From Cucumis sativus (Eukaryota; Streptophyta; Magnoliopsida; Cucurbitales; Cucurbitaceae): a stretch of DNA of 64,000 nt. Made by a program: the position numbers and the translations under genes. The notes beneath the pieces were generated by a model. That model had not been told where the DNA came from. It made no database searches and saw only the letters and a program-made list of their open reading frames with translations. Shown in pieces: positions 57,201 through 64,000 of this stretch (positions are counted from its first letter, which is position 1; each line of letters begins with the position of its first letter). The stretch covers positions 27,422,272-27,486,271 of the forward strand of contig NC_026659.2 in the NCBI RefSeq assembly GCF_000004075.3. The letters are read 5' to 3'.

Positions 57201-59881
57201 GAGGTTCTTGGCATGAGATTGCTCGACCTCAAGTTCATGGTCACGATATTAATTGTGTCACCATAATACAAGGGAAGGGGAACCATCGGTTTGTGAGCGG
57301 AGCTGAGGAGAAAGTTGCTAGAGTCTTTGAAGCTCCATTATCTTTTTTGAAGACATTGAGTCATGCCACCCTAACGAATGTTGTGGCCAATGAAGATCAC
57401 CTTGTGGATGTTCAGATTTTGGGTGCTAATATGTCGGCTCTTGGCCTTTCACAGAAACCTATTTATGTTCACTGTGAGTCTTTCTTCAATATTCCCTCAT
57501 TCTAGAGCGTGTTCATTCTGAATAATTATGATTTTCAAGTTTAAAGCATAGAATATTTAGCCTAGTGACATTTGGAGTCCACAGTATGAACTTAAGCTTT
57601 TTTTTAACCTTTGATGTTCCATTTTTTCACTGAGGTCATTTGGATTGTAAATCCGTCGCTTGATGGTGAAATTTCTAATTCAACTTGAAGTAATAATATC
57701 TTGGTTAATAGTTACTGAGTCTTTGCTATTTTCTTTCTGTTAGATTATCATAAAAAGTAACTATAGGAAACTGATTATAGGATATTCATAGTCAAGTTCC
57801 TTTAAACATCAGCTCGTTGGTACTTTACTCAAAAATAAACAAACAAAGATTACGAGTATGTATATTTAAATGTTATGAGTTCTGACCACTCATTTTTTTG
57901 CGCAGCTGCTGATAAGACACCAGACAGGAGTGGAAATGAAGGTATTGACACCCTCGAAACCATTCCCGATGCAGTTCCTGTCATTCTTACTGAACCTCCC
58001 ATAGAAGATCAATTGGCATGGCATACACTTTGGCCAGAATCGCACAAACTTTATGGTCATGGGAATGAGCTATTTTCTCTATGTTGTGATAACAAGGGGA
58101 AGCTAGTTGCTTCATCCTGCAAGGTATATCACTTGATCAGTTCATCTATTTTTCATATTTTATAGAAAATAAGTATTCATTTCTATTTAAATGCAAGTCC
58201 CCAAAAGATGATGTCTTTTGTTTCTTATCCACCTTTAACAAAAAACGGTACTTTTTGTAAAGTTTGTATCTAGTGTCGTCATTGTTACTTGGCCTGTTTA
58301 TTTTTCTTTTTATCTGAGAGATGAATGATATGTTACCTAATTATTAGAAAACAGATATAGTGTTCTTACAATTTATAATCCAGTAATGTTCTCAAGATAC
58401 ATATATTGTTTTGTTTAAAGTGTGTTACAGCTCTTGCAAAACATCTGTGAGTTAGTCTAAAAAGAAGTAGTAATTTGGATTCTTAATTATGATTATGATA
58501 TTGAAGAAGAGAATATTTCCATGCAAAGGACATACTTCAGCATTTACATGTTAGTTCATACTACATATTTTAAACTAAAAAAGATTACAGGCACAAACGG
58601 CATCAGTAGCAGAAATATGGCTTTGGGAAGTTGGTTCGTGGAAGGCAGTTGGTCGTTTGCAATCTCACAGCTTAACAATAACGCAAATGGAGTTTTCTAA
58701 TGATGACAGTATGCTATTGGCAGTCTCAAGGGATCGCCAGTTCTCTGTTTTCAAAATCCACAGAACAGGTACCTGTTGCCTACTTACAATATGTGAAGGT
58801 TTTTTACTCTTTGAGAATCCTAATCTCCAACAAGACAGTCTTGAATCAAACAATATTTCTTCGTTTCAGGCTGAGATAAAATTGCACACACCTAAAATCT
58901 TCTGTATTGTGATTGTTGGACTCGTGTACTGGAATCCCTTTTCTTTTAGTATTTTCATCTTATTTATAGAAAGAAATTCATGAGTTTTGCCATCCTTATC
59001 CCATATTCTTTATGATTTTCTAGTTTGGCCGATGTTTGAAATTTACCTGGCCTTTTCATTTCCAAACCATTCTTAAACGCTTGGAAATTTAGGTAGGCCA
59101 TGTCATGCAAATTAATTACTACACCTTTTTTTTCTAGGAGCAAATTATTTGGCTACACTTACCATCATTTTTTTTAATTAGTTGCTACATTGCACAAAGA
59201 ACGAAAAAGAGAGACCATAGTATTTTTATACTTTAAGCAAAGAGATTCATAGTTTTTAACATAAAATATTTGCTGAATCCGTTCAGGCTCTGATGAAATC
59301 CACCATGAGCTTATATCAAGGCAGGAGGCACACAGAAGAATCATATGGTCATGCTCTTGGAACCCACATGGTCATGAGTTTGCAACTGGCTCTAGGGATA
59401 AAACTGTGAAGATATGGGCTGTGACACCTGAATCTTCAGTTAAGCAGCTAACAACTCTATCACAGTTTAAATCTAGTGTCACCGCTTTGTCATGGGTCGG
59501 TCTCGACTCCAAGAGCAATGGATTCCTTGCAATTGGAATGGAAAATGGCCTCCTTGAGTTGTGGAATTTGTCTATTAAAAGAACAGATAACATTTACTCA
59601 AATGTAGTTGCTTCAGTCGCTATACGTCTAGATCCGTTTGTGTGCCATGTTTCCTCGGTCAACCGTTTGGCATGGAAGAAGCCGGAGAAGAGTGGTGAAG
59701 AGTGCAGGAAACTGCAGTTCGCATCCTGTGGCACTGACCACTGCGTTAGAGTGTTTGAGGTAAATGTTTTTGTATGAAAAGAGATGTCTTTGTATTATAG
59801 ATTGGAATATTGCTTTGTTTTTGTACATTATGATCAGTTTCAATTTTGCTCCGACAGAAAGTAGCACTCAAAAGCATATAA
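54287..59881 (+). CDS. ELP2: Elongator complex subunit 2 (WD40 repeat protein)
   Basis: Exons: 54287-54430, 54534-54621, 54819-54904, 55129-55282, 55672-55832, 55922-56605, 57155-57473, 57906-58123, 58591-58768, 59287-59759, with a possible last mini-exon 59858-59881. All are GT-AG, with phases that agree. The product is 842 residues with the mini-exon, or 840 if exon 10 reads on to TGA at 59775. At least eight WD40 blades are evident: LPGHNASVNCTHWLP, LLSGDSDGAIHLWEL, LKGHTDWIRSLDFSL, SSQDRGIRIWK, LIGHEDWVYSVQWQPP, SASMDKTMMIWKP, LYGHGNELFSLCCD, FATGSRDKTVKIWAV and FASCGTDHCVRVFE. This builds the two propellers of Elp2, which scaffolds Elp1-Elp3 in the Elongator complex (tRNA wobble-uridine modification, and histone acetylation in the nucleus). 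Arabidopsis ELP2 also affects immunity and root growth. Confidence 0.94.
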
Positions 59882-59971
59882 ATTTATTACCCTCTCGTGT
59901 TTGGGCTGCTGATCTGTATATTTATTCATTCCCATTTCTAACATTTTTGGAAGAAATAATGGATTATAACA

Positions 59972-60164
59972 CCATATATGGAAGTGATCTTAAAATGACT
60001 TTTCCCACGTCTAAAATAAGCTTTAATTACTCCAGAATCAATTTAATTTTGAATTTTATAAATTTCAAATCAATCTTCCTACATTTTAATTGATTTTTTT
60101 TCTGGAATGATTAGGAAATGATAAAAGTCATTTTAGCAATTTCAAAATCACTTTCAAACATGGT
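59972..60164. mobile_element. MITE-like element with terminal inverted repeats
   Basis: The left end CCATATATGGAAGTGATCTT with AAAATGACTTTT is mirrored on the right by AAAAGTCATTTTAGC and TCACTTTCAAACATGG. About 190 bp, AT-rich, no coding capacity. This resembles a common dicot MITE type with 'aagtgatttt' ends. Target-site duplication not clear; class not assigned. Confidence 0.6.
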
Positions 60165-62422
60165 ACCCTTATAGTTTATAGTCAAAGGTTAAAATATCTT
60201 TCTCCAATAGTGAAGCAACATCCATCTTGTCTTATCAAAAGAATGTCACTTCACATTCGATTGGTTCCAAAATTGGTTCTCAAGACAAAATACAAGAATA
60301 CAAGAATTTCTTTTTTGAGTTCGAGTTATTTTAGAAAAGTAATTCGTATCTTTTTCTATTCATCTATATAAAAATGATAGTGGTAAACGTTTGGTTCAAA
60401 ATTATGTCAAAACTATAATAAATGGAAGTCATAAATGATCTAAGCATGGGTTGATTTGTTCAAATATACCTTTCATATAAATGAATAGTCAGAATGAGAA
60501 AAATGTAAGAGCTTTACAAGTCGCCAAAGGATTGATTTGTTAAGAACATTGTCTAACAAGGTTGGCTTGGCCAATCGGAAAGAAGAAACTAAGTCCTTAA
60601 AATAATTGATATATGAATTATGAACCAATGAAAATAACTATCGTTGCTTTCACAGAGTCTAATATTGAGGCAAAGTCTTGACTGCGCACAATATTAATTG
60701 CCCTCCGAATAATGCTTTCTTGCGTGGATCCTTCACTGCATTTATAAATAAAGACTACAGAGGGACCCTTTAAAAGATCCCAAAGTCAAATTTATATCAT
60801 TGTTCTTTGGTGGCTTTGAATTCTATTCTATATTATACGCATCAACTTGTAATCAGAAATTCAACAATAGAAGCCTTAGAAACAAGATTTCTTTTGGCTT
60901 TGGACAAAACTTAGTGTAGTTCCTAAGAAAATCTGCAGAAGTTAAAAAAAAATAGTGGTTTATCAGTTTGGCTTAACCAAAATTCTGTATAGAATTAAAG
61001 ATGACATTGCAAAGCAATGTCTTGAGGGAGCAAAGGACAAGCATGATTAGCTAAGACCCACATGGCAAATTTGGTTATCCGAGTCATGCATCCTGAAACT
61101 TGTCCCAATCTTTAAAAACAAAAACAAACCTCGTACATATATATTGTATTTTGTAAGAAAAGTTTCACCAAAAACTAAGCCTGACATTTGTGTATATTAT
61201 AAGACAATCCGGAAAGGGGAATCCAACCACTGAAAATATCAGATATAATCACATGAAATTTATAGCATTTGAGTTACAGATGGCACATGCAAATTTAAGA
61301 CTTCAAGATGTGAAAAAGTTTCAAAGATGTTTGATAGATACACTGTCAAATTCCCCACCTGAATTAGCTTATAATCTCACAAAAAAAGCAACACTCCGGT
61401 TCGGTCCAATCATAATCTTCAAATGAGATCTTGCTATAAAATCAACTTTGATTGGATTCTGATGTCATTTTAATGAGAAAAAAAACATAAAGAGGAATAA
61501 ATGGCAATGGGGATGAGATGTTAGAAATTAGAATATGTGCATTAATTGGATTCCGTACTTTACAGCTTGCGAATGACGACAGGTACCTTGCACAGTGTAT
61601 GAAGAACTAAAGAACAGCTTTGAGAAGGAAGAAAGTTGAAGAGCTTCCAGAGTACATAAAGCAGCCTCACATAGCTTTATCACAAAAGAATGGAAGATAT
61701 CAAGGGAAACAACCCGGTGGTAAACACCCTTCTGAAGAGTGTTATACATCAGCCTGTCAAACATGAGCCATAGGCCTTCCAATGAATTCACGCGAGCCAC
61801 TGAACATGAGCATTCATTCCTTGATGAGCTTGCTACAATTCAGGAACCTTCTCCCATGCTGAAAAAGGAAACCTGCGATTCTTCTTATTTGTCATTCCAT
61901 TTCTAAGTAAAGGACACACAAAATGATCAGCAACATTGAATCTGTGAACACGATCAGAGTAACAAAAGTATTCAAATAGAAACGTCAAGGTTAAGGGATT
62001 ATCTAGCAGGAAAGGACCATCTTGATTCCAATGGCTGGATGCTAAGAGCAAATGACTGGCAGGGAGAGCCGAGTAACATAAGGAAATGCTAGTACAGAAA
62101 TAACAAATAAAACAAAGCTTATCTGATATCAGTAAAAAAATAGAGACGTAAGGGAAAAAAAAAGATTGATGCAAAAACTCTTGCTAATTCTATAACACAT
62201 TGACTGCACAAGCACACCTTGTTTGAGTTCATAACTTTTACAGTATAACTATAATCTCCAGACCACTTTTTCATTTTCTATGGCAATAAACAAATAATAT
62301 GACACACGAACCAGAAGACAACAACAATACTTATTATCTCTATCTCAGATACATGCACAAACCAATAGATACCAATAACAAGACAGACAATAAAATAGAA
62401 AATTGTAAGCAAAACCAAATAC

Positions 62423-62428
62423 TTTATT
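62423..62428 (-). promoter_or_regulatory. AATAAA polyadenylation signal of the PB1-family gene
   Basis: AATAAA on the minus strand about 30 nt after the stop codon. A perfect match, although plant signals are loose and a longer 3' UTR is possible. Confidence 0.4.
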
Positions 62429-62456
62429 CCAAAATTGTTTCATCTTTCTGAACTGA

Positions 62457-64000
62457 CTATAATGGTTGCGAAGTTCTCATCTGCTGCTTGATGTTGTCAG
62501 TGGGAAGCTGAGCAGAATTTTCAGGCAGCATTACAGCAGCTGCTGGCATGGCTTGGTACTGAGAAGGTGGAAGAGGCTGAGTATAGTATATCTGAGAATG
62601 AGCAGGATCCGAAAATTCGTAGGCATAATTTGCAGTAGCGGATGTAGGAGTAACTGATTGGGATGGATGCTGAATATGAGAGTAACCCTGGTTGTAGCCA
62701 ACATATTGTTGCTGATGCTGAGTTGTGGGAACCTGAACTAACGACTGAGGAGTTGTAGTTGTCTGTTTGAATGCATTAGCAGCCATTTCAGTTTTTGCAA
62801 TAGGGGGATTCCTCATGTGGTTATAAGCTGCAGTTGTAACCAAAGTTGGGTTGGGAGGAGTTTGAGGTCGGCCAGGAGGAATAGCAGTGGCAGACTCGCT
62901 GATGGTAGATTGCTGTACTGGCAAATTGCCATAAGCCTGGCCCTGTCTAGCAGGCAGGTAGTAGACTGGATACTGCTGTTCAATTTGATGGGGATGATGA
63001 TGGTGCTGAGGAGAATATACAGGGAAAAATGCAGGAATTTGAACTGCACCAGATGGGTGCTGGTGGATGTAATGTGCGCCAGCATGTATGAATTGCTGTG
63101 GTTGAGGTGGGTGTTGCTGTGGTTGTTGTTGCTGTGGTTGCTGTTGCTGAAGTTGCTGGTGTTGATGCTGATCGTACTGAGAGTGTAACACATATCCTGG
63201 TTCTTGGACCTGTTGTTGAATATGAACTCGAGCATTCTGATCCGGAAAATTGACTTTTGGATCTGCTGGACTGCCAGGAAGCCTAACAGCTGAAGATGGG
63301 ATTTGATGAACAACTTGTTCTTGATACATCACAGGTTTTGAGCGAGACATCGGATTGTTCAAACTACTATCACTGAAGAAAGAAAATAAAATAGAAAGAA
63401 CATGCACAAACTCAGACTAACAATCATCACAAACTTCTAATTGATGAAAGAAATTAAGCAGAATTGGTAATACCATAGAATGATAAAGAAAATCAAGCAA
63501 TTAGTACCTTGACACCGAATCCGGGGAAGGTATATCAACAAGTCCACTTGACTTCTGCTGCAATTGGGGAGGCAGAGACTGAGGCTGCGGTGGTAGTGGT
63601 TTCCGGTATCCGACCGGCGCCCCATGGTCGGATCTCTCGTCATCGGAGATTACCCGATTTGTATATTCTCCTACAACTACTCCGGCAGCTGAGCTCACAG
63701 GAATTGCAGAGCCCGCCGCAGAAGCCACGATAGTTGTAGGCAAAGGAGGCGGTGATGAGAGTGCCGCGAAAGCTTCATCGTGCTGCTTTTGACCAACACT
63801 CATCTGCGAAAATTGCTCCTCAATTCCCACCTTCTGATCTTGAACTCGAACTACACCAGCACCAACCCCACCGTTGTTGCCACTATCCTCCACGTGAACC
63901 CGAATCGGCGGCAAATTCGCCAGAGAAGGCGAAGAAGAGGTAGAACCAAATGACGACGTCGTCTCGATCATCGGCGAATCAGGAACGGAATGAACATCCT
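62457..64000 (-). CDS. PB1-family protein with Q/H-rich C-terminus, 3' part (partial)
   Basis: Two exon pieces are visible: 64000-63508 (enters from outside the window) and 63372-62457, joined as AG|T in phase. The visible peptide runs from DVHSVPDSPMIETTSSF to the stop after MRTSQPL, about 469 residues. SPSLANLPPIRVHVED and the DVHSVPDSP block are hallmarks of plant octicosapeptide/PB1 proteins such as At5g64430; the PB1 domain itself should lie upstream, outside this window. The C-terminal half is disordered: a Gln/His/Pro tract (HQQLQQQQPQQQQPQQ), His clusters (YSPQHHHHPHQIEQQYP) and many Tyr/Gln residues ending in YYTQPLPPSQYQAM. This is prion-like in composition, hinting at condensate-forming behaviour (inference). 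Function in planta is not established to my knowledge. Confidence 0.8.

Larger units (their letters stand above)
59882..62456. other. Convergent intergenic region with MITE
   Basis: ELP2 3' UTR, a MITE-like element at 59.97-60.16 kb, then AT-rich DNA. The PB1 gene's 3' UTR is at the right. Minus-strand ORFs at 61528-62174 have no motif and could be 3'-UTR sequence. Confidence 0.5.

Noticed and set aside
8000-61500. Known plant microRNA precursors in the intergenic stretches
   Set aside because: I looked for common mature miRNA words (miR156 to miR408 types) and found none.
61528-62174. Minus-strand ORFs after the PB1-family stop codon, as another gene
   Set aside because: No motif and no convincing splice sites; may be 3'-UTR sequence of the PB1 gene.
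1-64000. CRISPR arrays, operons, bacterial insertion sequences
   Set aside because: The window is plant nuclear DNA; no regularly spaced repeats or prokaryotic gene order were seen.

Overview
The window is nuclear DNA from a dicot plant. Genes are split by GT-AG introns, intergenic DNA is AT-rich, and every recognisable protein is a land-plant family member. The proteins and the AT-rich repeats around 53.2-54.0 kb look cucurbit-like (Cucumis or a relative). That placement is an inference from memory, not a search.

Layout: 1-3.6 kb, 5' part of a BRUTUS-type iron-sensing E3 ligase gene (-). 5.1-7.6 kb, LRR receptor pseudokinase of the At1g68400 type (-). 11.4-13.9 kb, clade-typical PP2C phosphatase of the At1g47380 type (-). 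18.0-26.4 kb, a cluster of LRK10-like receptor kinases (-): gene A (RD kinase), an orphan ectodomain exon, and gene B (non-RD kinase). 28.1-29.3 kb, F-box/DUF295 protein (+). 32.6-35.0 kb, DUF789 protein (+). 37.3-38.1 kb, DUF1218 (MWL-like) membrane protein (+). 38.9-40.1 kb, a reticulon-like protein in five short exons (+). 41.8-42.0 kb, a 71-residue Gly/Cys-rich membrane peptide (+). 44.4-44.5 kb, tRNA-Cys (-), with a 29-bp minisatellite next to it. 45.8-48.1 kb, ZAR1-like LRR receptor kinase (+). 48.9-50.5 kb, degron-less Aux/IAA of the IAA32/34 type (-). 54.3-59.9 kb, Elongator subunit ELP2 (+). 62.5-64.0 kb, 3' part of a Q/H-rich PB1-family protein gene (-).

The most interesting region is 18-27 kb. 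Genes A and B carry almost the same extracellular exon: I see two base differences in about 508 bp. Their kinases belong to different LRK10-like subclasses. Similarity continues through a matching 30-nt micro-exon and stops inside the next intron. Flanking sequence is clearly older and more diverged. This fits an old duplication plus intron-located kinase exchange, followed by recent gene conversion of the ectodomain. Between them lies a third, different ectodomain exon. It has no kinase of its own, and its splice donor has the right phase to join gene A's kinase exons, which suggests alternative first exons giving one kinase two possible ectodomains.

All exon joins were read by eye. For each complete multi-exon gene the exons sum to a multiple of three, except that the last exon of ELP2 has two possible forms. 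The genes are separate eukaryotic transcription units and do not form an operon.
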